This document shows, piece by piece, positions 54,330 to 64,000 of a stretch of DNA of 64,000 nucleotides. Source of the stretch: Malaya genurostris (Eukaryota > Arthropoda > Insecta > Diptera > Culicidae); contig NC_080572.1 in the NCBI RefSeq assembly GCF_030247185.1, forward strand, positions 89,221,435-89,285,434, in the 5' to 3' direction. The position numbers were made by a program, and so were the translations under genes. A model generated the notes under the pieces. That model searched no databases. It was not told where the DNA came from and saw only the letters and a program-made list of their open reading frames with translations. The first letter of the stretch is position 1; each line of letters begins with the position of its first letter.

Positions 54330-55640
54330 ATAGCCATAATAGTTTTTACGCTACATTAAATAAGGAAAATCCATCAAAGTTGAAATATTTCATTAAAACA
54401 AAACATAAATTCTTTTTTATTTGTAGCCTTCGAAAGGATAATGTAATTAGAATAGATAATATATTAGCAGACAGACTTAGAACTGATACATTGATGAAGG
54501 TGGCGAAAAACATTCCGAAATACTAGTAGCAGTTTTTGTTACTATTTCGTGATATTTGTGGTGAAATGGAAAATAAATGTTTAATACAGTGAAATAAAAT
54601 GGAATTTATTATTTTTATAAAAGCGATTTACTTAATTCCACTTTTAGTGAAGTGATCGAGTATTTCGTGGGAAAGAAAGAATTTTCATCCATACGTTCGC
54701 ACAAACGAAAATGAACTGCCAATATAGTCTATGTTGATATGCCATCAATTGGTGTCATTTCAGGTCAGCTGAGACCAATCAGAAGTAGTAGTAGAAAAAG
54801 TAGACAACTTTTAGCACTTGCTACTTGAAGTCAAGTTGCTTCAGTTATTCCGCATTTGAGATCTAAAATATAATAGCAAATGTCAAGACGAAAAATAAAT
54901 TGTATCGTTCCGGTATGGAGCAACACATCCGTAATGAATAATACCTGTAATATAAATTTATATAACTTTTCAAATGGTTAGGCGGCAGTACAATCAAGAT
55001 CCACTGTTGACCAACGTGATGTCGCCCCTTCTTCAGTTGGATGCATCCGCACATCGATTTTTAATTGTAGAGCAATGATTGCCGAAATTAACCACTGTCG
55101 GAAAGTACACTCTACGGACGGATTGCGCGAACGAATTCAATCGGCTCGTTGCCTTAATTATTATTTCTCGTATTGTCTGGTGCCTGTTATTGGTAAGTTT
55201 GCCCATACGATGAAGTTTGTGTTGAAATAGCTGTTAAAGATCTCTCATCATTTTTCAAAGTGAGGTATGGGTAAGTGTTGCTGTTAAATTAAATGGAGCA
55301 CTTCTTCGCCTGTGAATTGCACATTTTTCGAACAACCAAGCCGATATCGATGGGTCGAGTGTTGTTAGCGTAACTGTATAACTAAGGCTTCGAGTTCGAG
55401 TGTCTGGCTTAGCACATTTAAATTTTGCAATTGTTGCACCGGGAATTTGAACTACTAGTCGATTTGCTCTAGCAAGCATAAGCTAAGATTAGCCTACCTG
55501 GCCTACTTTAACTGAAACTGTCACGCGGACAAACTTCAACCTGACCTTAGCACAAGTGCGAAAAAACTAATGCAACTGTGAGTAAGAGGTAATACTTCTA
55601 TTCAGGATTTATATTTTATCATTTTGTATTGGAGAATGTT
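54330..55640. other. intergenic DNA, no gene recognised
   Basis: Nothing with family motifs. One splice-bounded open stretch (about 55071-55191, plus) is discussed among rejected items. Confidence 0.3.
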
Positions 55641-55648
55641 TGTTTTAA

Positions 55649-55860
55649 TTCGGCCCGGGTTGGCGGTTCAATGCATAGGACGCTGGTCTTACAAGCCAGT
55701 TGTCGTATGTTCGAGCCCCGACCTGGAAGGATTCTTAGTGTCAGTAGGATTCATAGTACTAGCCATGCAATGATTCTGTACACTAAGAATCGGCTGCGAA
55801 GTCTGTTGAAACAGAAAGGCCAAATTCCACAAAAGGAATGTAATGCCAGGACTTTTTTTT
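55649..55860 (+). mobile_element. tRNA-derived SINE (Feilai-like), full length
   Basis: A-box-like GTTGGCGGTTCAATGCATAG, a GGTCTTACAAGCCAG arm (anticodon-like TAC) and B-box ATGTTCGAGCCCC are followed by an unrelated body, the tail GGAATGTAATGCCAGGAC and a T-run. TTTGTTTTAA flanks at 55639-55648 and 55861-55870. The Feilai name is from memory of Aedes SINEs and is tentative. Confidence 0.8.
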
Positions 55861-56050
55861 TTTGTTTTAAACACATGAGGGTAGAAGAGAATAAAATGTA
55901 CCTACTATGACCTGTCGCAGGAATAAAAATCTTTTTTATATTTATTACACTTGTCCAGGGGTGGCGAAAGCCCTAAATACCCTATTGGAAGTATACTGAA
56001 CTTCACACCTGGAAAATGTCTGGGTGTAGAATTCCACACCTGGAAAATTA

Positions 56051-58239
56051 GAGATGGTCGGGTATCGGGTATTTTACCCGAAACCCGACCCGTACCCGTA
56101 CCCGACGGGTTTTTGGTCGGGTACGGGTAAAAAATTTTATTTTCAATCGGGTACGGGTCGGGTACGGGTAAAAAAAAATTACTGCTTACTCGGGTACGGG
56201 TCGGGTCGGGTAAAAAAATTTACTACTCACTCGGGTACGGGTCGGGTACGGGTAATTTTTTTTTTCTGATCGATTACCCGACCATTTGTACTTCACATAA
56301 ATATGTTTACACGTTGACGAGAATTTTTTATTTGAAAACAGTTGTTCCGAAAAATAAACAATTTGATTCAAGGGGTTTTGACATTCGCGCCTAGAACCAG
56401 ACCTGAAAACTGGCATCTTTTTCCAGAAAAAAACATTTTTTTTTTCATTTAAAAAAAAGATCAATCATAGTTACGTGAAAAGTTATGTGAATATTTTCCA
56501 CCCTACTTTTTTATAACATATTTAATAAGACAGTGCAGTGTGCCTTAGCTCTAAGATGTTGCGGTCAGACCCTACTTTTTACGTAGGTTTTAATGGACTG
56601 CCATTTTAAAGCTGTTTAATGTACAATCCAGTAAAAATTATTTGATTAATATATAAAATGTAGTGTAGTAATCATATCACATTCAGATACCAGAAAACTG
56701 TTATTTTAAATATTGGTTGGAGATTTTCAAAATTTACATATAAATCATTAGGATTCTACCCATAAAAACATGAACATTTATTTCAGAAAATCTGCATAGA
56801 AGTTCTTCTTATTCTTCACTTTTGGGTGGTGTCACCTCACTTGAAATGACACCGATTGATGGCACAGCAAGTTGAGCTATATTGCCAGTTCGATGTCAAC
56901 ATTTCATAAGGGCACATAAACCAATGAGAGTTTCTCTTTGTTTACTTTCTCTTTTGTGAATATCTCCTTAATTTTCACGTGTACCTACAAAGTATTCGTG
57001 TAGGATGAAAGATAATATCTCCATGTTTCAAACATTACCAAATATGTAACGAACGTTTGTATAATAACGCAGATATAGTCGAAAGAGAAAGTAAACAAAG
57101 AAAATCTGTCAATTGTTTTTAAGCCCTTTTGAAATGTTGACGTCGAGTTAGTTTACGTTTCTTTTCACTGAAAATCTCGATGCGTGACAGTCGCAAAAGT
57201 ACGGGTGAAAATCTTTTCACGCGATATGCTCAAATTTTCACCGTGTTCACTCGTTGAGGGTTCCAAGGGAGGTGGAACAGAAGTTCAATGGCTCTAAAAA
57301 CCACCAGCTCCCGTTAACATCGTTGGTGTGGGTTTGTGAGGCTTACAAAACGGGCATATTTGACAGATTAATTTAAATCAAAATCATAATTCATTTTGCT
57401 TTGTAGTAAAATAAATGTAACCAAAAAAAATGTCTCACAAATGTTAAAACTACTTACACTTGAAGGACTCACAGTTCACCATTTTCAAAATTGAATTTTT
57501 CACACCGGGAATACACGTGAATTATTTGATGTTTGGTCAATTCACGTAAATGAACCGATGATACTCTATTAATTTTAGGGGATGTTCGTGAATTTTCAAG
57601 TGATTTTAATGTGAATTTTTATTTGTGTGTCAAGATAATGAGCACGCTTACTTGTGGTTCTAAAGAATTAGATCAAAAGTCGCACTGTTTCGTAAAAACC
57701 ATACTTACCCAAAATTGAATACAACGGGTATTACGACATTTTGGATCAATAAGCTTCTCGAAAAATTTGTGTAGATATTACTCCCTTTTGTTGACATTTG
57801 TAAATGAGTATAAAGTACCAAAGACATTGGAAATCTATTCATGCTTCACATTGTATTTATATGTACAAATGTAAACAAGCATTTTAATGTATTTTACTTA
57901 CAAACTAGAGCCTGATACGCTCTATCTAGCTCGCTATCTAAAACACTTTATTTTTTCCATCCTGAATTTTGGTAAACTTTTTACTACTCATTCGGGTCGG
58001 GTACGGGTACAGGTAATTTTTAATCGGGTACGGGTCGGGTACGGGTAAAATTTTTTATTTTTTATCGGGTACGGGTCGGGTACGGGTAATTTTTTTTTAT
58101 TATTGATCGGGTACGGGTCGGGTACGGGTAATGTTTTAAATTTTTAATCGGGTACGGGTCGGGTACGGGTAATTTTTTTTGCTGATCACTCGGGTACGGG
58201 TCGGGTTCGGGTATAAGAATTTCTATACCCGACCATCTC
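56051..58239. mobile_element. 2.2-kb TIR element with GGGT-rich arrays at both ends, TA duplication
   Basis: Inverted ends GAGATGGTCGGGTAT are flanked by TA. Left (56055-56280) and right (57985-58225) arrays repeat GGGTACGGGTCGGGTACGGG separated by AT-rich spacers. A TIR MITE (56891-57145) is inserted inside. No transposase recognised; apparent proteins from the array are repeat translations. Confidence 0.75.
56891..57145. mobile_element. TIR MITE, sister of 5526-5779
   Basis: CGATGTCAACATTTCATAAG and its inverse at the right end; AGTT flanks both sides. Confidence 0.65.
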
Positions 58240-60110
58240 TACTGGAAATGCGGTTTTTGATCACTTTCCTTTTACAACCAAACTCCTTCCCCCAGTCAAC
58301 TTACCACCAACACATTTTCACTCCACACCTAGGTGAAATCAGTTCCACGCCACTGCACTTGTCATATGGATAAAATGCATATAATATTTCATAAAAGTCA
58401 TGGAAAAAATTCATTGGAAGGACAAAATTTGTCATAAGTAAAAAAATTTGTCATAAGTTCATTATGAATCGATCTTTATGCATTCGAAACAACTGGGTAC
58501 ATAACGCATTCTATAAAGTGTTCCAATATTTGTTACATGATTAACTATTGATTTGATTAGCACAGAAAATTTCTTTTACTACTCGGGCAAAATTCCGATT
58601 CTATGTATGATCAAAACGAGTCATGATTAGGGGGAAAATATATTTTCATGTTATGATAATACAGCATAATTAAAAGTTTTCGGATCATGATCCATTTGGA
58701 CTGATTTTGCTGAAATTTAATTTTAACTAATGTCTTTAATGATATACAAAACCGTGAAAAAGCACGACGAATTTCTTTTAATCTGAACAGAACAGATTTT
58801 TTTTTCTTATTTTCGTTAGATGGTGTTCCAAATACACAGTCGAATTTATTTCTCGGTTTACGCTCTCGGAATAATATGTAACATTAGAACTCCTCAAAAC
58901 TATTTTTTTAACTTTTTTAACTAATAAGCAGACAGTAACTTCATATCACTATGTCCACTTGCTGCCAACACATATCGCTCGAGGATAACTTCTGGTGGAC
59001 TCGACGGATTGTGCGGTATTCTGGAAGCGGCTCATAATTCCGGTCAACCGGCACATTAATGTCGTTTTCGCTTGAGAAAACTGAAACTGACCCAGGATAG
59101 TTTCATTAAACAAACACTTTTCACGAAACTGTGTTGGTCCCGCACTCAGCAGCGGGGATTTGAGCAAACCTGATATAAAAACCAATATGTAGGGTAATAA
59201 AACCGTAGCCACTGGATCTAATTTGCTTCGCTCGTTTCCAAATCCGAAAAACACATTCGTAAGTTGGAAATTTGTCACTAATAGTACTGTTGTTGTACCG
59301 TTGAATTCCACTATGTCACGTCATTACACTCTCACAAAGTCACTATTTTCACAGTCCCTATTTTTCCGAAAGTGTATCAAACGTTATAATACATATAAGT
59401 ATTTCGGAATGTTATTTACATCCTTCTTCAGTGTATCGGAAATTTAGTGGCAATTTGTGTTGCTTTTCAAATCCGAAAAATCATTTAAATTGAGAATTTT
59501 ATCAAAAAATAAAAACAAAATAATTACCGAATCTTCCGTTTGGTGATTCCATTTGGTTAAGTGACTTCGGGTGATATAATTCGGGTCTAAAACAAAGTCA
59601 TCTAACAGCATTCTGGTCTCAAATAGTCGTAGCCGTTATCCCAAATGCAGAATGCGCTTTTCACGAATCCGATACTCCGAAGACGCTATTTCGACATTAT
59701 GTCAACATCGAAAATTAGTCTTACGAAATGATATATAGTTAGAAACTTGGTAATAATGTGCTAGTCACGAATTCAAAGTCTACTCGTTGGTGATTAAAGA
59801 GTTAAAGCTGGATTGTTACCTCATATCTAGGCTTGACTGGTTCACAGTACACTTTAAATTTATGTCTGAAGATAACAATTAAATGAAATGTGTGTATAAA
59901 ATCACATGGTTTCTACAGTCCCTGGCCATATTATTAGGCCCATGCTGAAAAACTAAAGTTTCTCTGAAATTTTGTTGTTACTTCGGACGATGAAAACCAC
60001 CTCTGATAAAGGGGTTGGATCTTGTTGAGTGTTTATTGAACGACATACTGAACAAAATACTTGTTCAGTTCGCTGGAACGGTTTGTTCTAGTTTTTGTTT
60101 TCATATGAAT
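58240..60110. other. intergenic DNA, no confident gene
   Basis: The longest frame (minus, 58949-59311) has a hydrophobic stretch but no family signature; see rejected items. Confidence 0.3.
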
Positions 60111-60128
60111 ATAGTGCAAAAATTGAGG

Positions 60129-61174
60129 GGCTAGGGTCCACTAGGAGATTGATAGTACCTATTAGCTCTCTCCGGACAGTACCAGCCTAGATGCCGTGTG
60201 GAATCCGGCTGAAAAAAATGAACCAAGAATAGATCCACTGGGTTCCTGCTTCCATGTCGCAAAAGGCGACAATTGCAGAAGTTTCTTTTTCCTTTCAGTT
60301 ATCAGATACTTTCAATGTTTAACTTCTGATTACTCTATTTTACTAAATTATCTCTTCAGTCAACCTGTCAATTTCCGTCTAGCTTCAGAGAAAAGTTTTA
60401 TTTGGAATGTTTTCTTCTTTCATGTTATTGATTGTCTTTCAGGATTATAAATTGAATTATAAAAATCAACTCGTTAGCCGGCTGCCCAGATCAACCAATA
60501 TAACCAGCTGATAATTTTAATAAATAAAAAAAAAATCGCGTGAAATCTGTTGAGCTTATTTGGTGATTTAAAATGATTTTATAACAACTATTTAGAATAC
60601 GTCAATGCAATGAATCAACTATTTTGTCTAAATCCTATTCACTCGTTTATTTTGTAATTTCATTTATAAAAAATAGGAAAGTTTTTATTCTTTGCGCGAT
60701 AGTATTGCAAATTTTTCTTCAGTTTCCTCGAATAAGAGTTGTGAATCAAGAACTCCCGGGACTTTAATATAGGATATTGTTGAAACGCTCAATCGGGAAG
60801 TCAGTGAGTTTAGTGGTGCATCCGAGCATCTTGAAATCGGAACATACTGAGTCGCGCGCGAATAATACCAATACTGAAATTTTTACTAACAAATATCCTT
60901 CTCCCGTGACACTTGTGGAGTGCGCAGTAATATATACGGCCTCTAGTAACAACAAGTGTTGGACTAACATCCCTTCTCATTCCTTAGACGATCTACGTTT
61001 GGGCCTGGCCGGCGCCGGTACTGATCAATGAATTCTGGGATTACCAGAAGATGTACATTGAAGGATGATTTACCAGTCCCAGGTCGGATCATCAAAAACT
61101 CCTTGTACAATTTCAGCTAATGCCGATCAGTAACGGAGTAGCAACCAGGAGTGGTCGCTTAAGCTCAAGCTCAA
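60129..61174 (+). repeat. probable LINE 3'-UTR fragments
   Basis: 60129-60536 ends in AATAAATAAAAAAAAAA. 60746-61174 ends in AAGCTCAAGCTCAAGCT. The words CATATGAATATAGTGCAAAA (60103) and CATATCAATATAGTGCGAAA (61177) bracket the block like a diverged target duplication. No coding domain remains. Confidence 0.45.
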
Positions 61175-61724
61175 GCTCATATCAATATAGTGCGAAAATT
61201 GAGTGTTTTCTTCATGTAAAAAGAAAATGTATTATTATTCTACTCGAAGTAGAAGTTAGAAACTTCCAAAATTTTCCAGTGAAAATAGTTCAACGGGGCT
61301 TCAAATTGAAAATGGCTCAACAATGAACGTCTGTTTGCCGGGTTTGTTGAACGAAAAAAAAACGGCGCTCGGTTCAATGATCTGTTTCAAAATCGGCAAA
61401 CAAAGCCCCGTGTCGGCCTCCCGTTGGACGATTTATTGGAAATTCAACGATTCCACGATTCAACGTATTTGACCAACAGAGGACACCCGTTGAACGTTTT
61501 TTTCTTAGAGGGAATGGTTTAAAAATGCCACCACGTTTATCAACGTATAAAGCCAGAAAAAGTCACCGTTCTCGACTGACCGGGAGAATCCTATAGGTAA
61601 GGTTTGGGACCTGAAATGTGAGAAGTTTTTAAGATACTCCTACAACTAAGCAGGATCTAATCCGTATACACAGTCAGGCCCGGCAGATCATTTTTGGTCC
61701 GATTGGGTAGTTTTAAAAACCTGT

Positions 61725-62945
61725 TTTAATCCATCTAGTGGTGTAATGATGCCTTTCTCATATTATTTATATTATCAAAAATATCACTAGAAGATTCTGT
61801 CAAGAATTTTTTCAATCTTGAATAAAATTAACTTTCTTTTGGTATGAACTAACATAACCATTTCAATTTGTAAACAGTTAAGCAAAGTTAATAAGAATTT
61901 TTCATTGTTTTTCATCGTCGCAGTTCATGTTTAAACACACTTTACCCTATAGATCTGGAACCGGAAGTCATACCCGGATGTTATTAAACAGCAAGCTATG
62001 AGACTATAGAAACTTTTATTTGAGTCCTAAGTTCGTGTAAATCGATCAAATCATCTCTGAGAAAATTGAGTGTGTCTCGTTTTTGAGTTTTTGACCACTA
62101 TTTCCGGTACTTCTGGACCAGGGAACATGGAACCAGTATAACCGAAGTCGGTTCGTTTGGTAAGTAACTAATATAGCCTACAAATTGAATCAGTTTTGAG
62201 TCAAATTTAGAAGAATTTTACCCTCTTTTGAATCGTCGTGACAGTGTGCAAATTCAAACACACTTTACCCTATGGAAGCATGATGAAATTCAATAGCAAC
62301 CTATGGGACTATGAGATTTTTTATTTTATGAGTGACATTATTTGACACATACCCACACACATACACTCACAGACACATACGTTGCTCAGCTTGATGAACT
62401 GTGTCGAATGATATAGAACACTTAGTCCTCTGGCAGTCACGTACCAGAAGGGGAGGGGGAGGGGGAGACTCGAGAGGCCCTGGCCCCTCCCGAAATTAAT
62501 AACAGATACATAATTATTTAGAAGGTCTCAGACATGTGTTACAGAAATAACAAGACGGTAAACGTAAAGAAATGCAATACAATAAGTTCCTGTGGAAAAG
62601 TTTAAAGTGTCTGTTAAAAACACCCGTAAAAGGCACACCGAGAATTAGGTACATAAGCAATCTTCAGTAATTATTTTTTATCTTTGGGCCCCTCCCGAAA
62701 CGAAATCCTGGGTACGGGCCTGCCCTCTGAGCCAATTTTCACTAGTCAATTTTTCAAGAGATTGCATAAACTTTTTATATGAGAAAGGCTGTAAGTGTAC
62801 TTTTATAAAAAAAAACCATCGTTATCATGATTTTGTGATAATACTAACAAGTTGGTACAAATTGAATAAAAGATTTAATATCTTACATATCTTTCAGATG
62901 AAAAATATAGATTTAAATGTGGCAACCCTGCACGCTAACCCGAAC
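61725..62945 (+). repeat. family-A dispersed element
   Basis: Begins TTTTAATCCATCTAGTGGTG, has internal units with CACACTTTACCCTATAG, GGAACCGGAAGTCAT and AAAATTGAGTG, and ends near ATATGAGAAAGGCTG...GTGGCAACCCTGCACG. The last word is shared inversely with 51343-51355. Confidence 0.55.
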
Positions 62946-63275
62946 ATCAAGCCGTAAGTTTATAACAAAACGCCGTTTTCGTAGCAAGTGCTGATATGAG
63001 TCGTGTCCCGTGTTGATCGGGAACGGAGCAAAGCCGCACGTATCGACGCGAAACAAGTGTCACATCGTCATTTTAAATAACGATTTGAATGTTTTGAAAC
63101 TCATCACCCTATAATTTCGGAAATGAAATTGCACAGTATATTTAAAGTAAAATTGCACAGTACCTTATGATCAAAAAAGAACCGGAATTTTCATTTTAAA
63201 ATTCCCGCGCTTGTCAAATCGGTTAACTTTTATTCTCTCAACGTTGGCAACACTTTTATACACATTCTGTCAAAT

Positions 63276-64000
63276 TTTGACGCATATCGTACGATTAGTT
63301 TTTGTTTGGCGTCTATACAAAGAAGTTGAAAAATTTTCGAGTGGCGATTTTTATAATGGATGAAAATTTAGAACAACGTGCGTGCATCAAATTTTGTGTT
63401 GCAAATGGATTTAAATGTTCCGAAACAATGAAAATGTTAGAAAAGGCGTTTGATGGATCGTGTCTAGGAAAAACACAGGCATACGAGTGGTATAAACGCT
63501 TCAAAGGTGGTCGTACAAGCTTGGATCATGAAGATCCCTGGCCGCCCAACATCTGTTACTGAAGAAAACATTGAATCGGCGAAGCAAATCGTGTTGTTGC
63601 AAAATCGTTCTGTACTGATTAGAGAGATTGCTGTGTTGTTGGGCATCTCTTATGGATCAGCCAAAGACATTTTAACTGATGTTTTGGGTTTGAAACGCGT
63701 CGCTTCTCGGCTGGTGCCAAAAAAGATGAATTTCATTCAAAAACAGCGTCGTGTTGATGTGGCCAAAGAGATGATTTCCAACGCAGATAGTGACCCTACA
63801 TTCATCGAATGCATCATAACTGGTGATGAGGTGTGGATCTATGAATATGACGTCGAAACCGCACAACAATCGACCGAATGGCGCTTCGAAGGCGAGCCGT
63901 TGTTCTAAATTTTCATCCATTATAAAAATCGCCACACGAAAATTTTTCAACTTCTTTGTATAGACGCCAAACAAAAACTCATCGTACGATATGCGTCAAA
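63276..64000. mobile_element. internally deleted mariner with 103-bp inverted ends, cut by window edge
   Basis: 63276-63378 and 63898-64000 are inverse copies with about two mismatches. Each contains the first codons of the transposase. The second arm replaces the 3' half of the element. The outer right border may lie beyond 64000. Confidence 0.85.
63356..63907 (+). pseudogene. mariner transposase N-terminal half
   Basis: MDENLEQRACIKFCVANGF, then the paired-like DNA-binding region (GRTSLDHED, a frameshift near 63535, GRPTSVTEENIESAKQIV). A second helix-turn-helix follows (REIAVLLGISYGSAKDIL), then the first catalytic block CIITGDEVWIYEYD and a short stretch to the stop. The second and third Asp are lost to the inverted arm, so no activity is possible. 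Confidence 0.85.

Noticed and set aside
54206..54526. 106-aa frame starting in a fold-back arm
   Set aside because: Its first half mirrors a frame in the opposite arm (51659-51871), as expected from inverted repeats.
55071..55191. Plus-strand open segment between a TTGTAG acceptor and a GTAAGT donor
   Set aside because: Splice-like borders alone are weak in AT-rich DNA. No partner exons or known motif were found.
56054..56269. 71-aa frame rich in GYPRV-like repeats
   Set aside because: It is the translation of the GGGTACGGGTC array, not a gene.
58949..59311. 120-aa minus-strand frame with a hydrophobic stretch (VATVLLPYILVFISGLL)
   Set aside because: No family signature, and another minus frame over the same bases (58935-59080) looks equally protein-like, so neither could be supported.

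Overview
The window looks like nuclear DNA from a mosquito, probably a culicine (Aedes-like). The evidence is AT-rich intergenic DNA, introns of either about 60 bp or several kb, a DD37E mariner of the mosquito ITm type, tRNA-derived SINEs and a very high transposon load. The species call is inference. Two host genes are recognisable and the rest is layered transposon debris.

Host genes. (1) A MAP4K3/5-type Ste20 kinase, ortholog of Drosophila happyhour (hppy), lies on the minus strand from the start codon at 25297 down to 1649. I traced 13 coding exons with consistent splice phases (2,429 nt, 809 complete codons). They encode an N-terminal kinase domain, a low-complexity and proline-rich linker and a citron homology (CNH) domain; the last exon lies beyond the left edge. 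Intron 1 (about 12.6 kb) and intron 6 (about 8 kb) are swollen with transposons, while the others are 59-109 bp. (2) KIN17, a nuclear zinc-finger/KOW protein, is on the plus strand in two exons (36821-37795, 37900-38094; 389 aa). It is divergent from hppy, with an 11.5-kb repeat-filled gap between them.

hppy introns. Intron 6 (3445-11398) holds a hAT MITE, two TIR MITE families, an old repeat carrying an intact ORF1-only retroposon, a mariner relic and a second inverted copy of that retroposon. Intron 1 (12611-25186) holds DD37E and DD34D mariner relics, a tRNA-like SINE, a 4.3-kb element with 9-bp target duplications that splits a mariner, and a decayed non-LTR retrotransposon with endonuclease, reverse transcriptase and RNase H.

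Intergenic 25.3-36.8 kb: the 3' end of a Ty3-type LTR element, two copies of a P-like family with 7-bp target duplications, a 2.5-kb inverted-repeat element, and further MITEs.

Right half, 38-64 kb: no host gene recognised. It contains two more P-like copies, one of them with two nested insertions. Further right are mariner and Tc1 relics, a diverged tandem-repeat family, a fold-back element with 567-bp arms, two SINEs with clean target duplications, an element with G-quadruplex arrays at both ends, and a deleted mariner with 103-bp inverted ends that runs into the right edge.

The most unusual items are the ORF1-only ('half-LINE') retroposon with a preserved empty site, the 7-bp-duplication P-like families, the 4.3-kb 9-bp-duplication element, the G4-array element and the inverted-end mariner.
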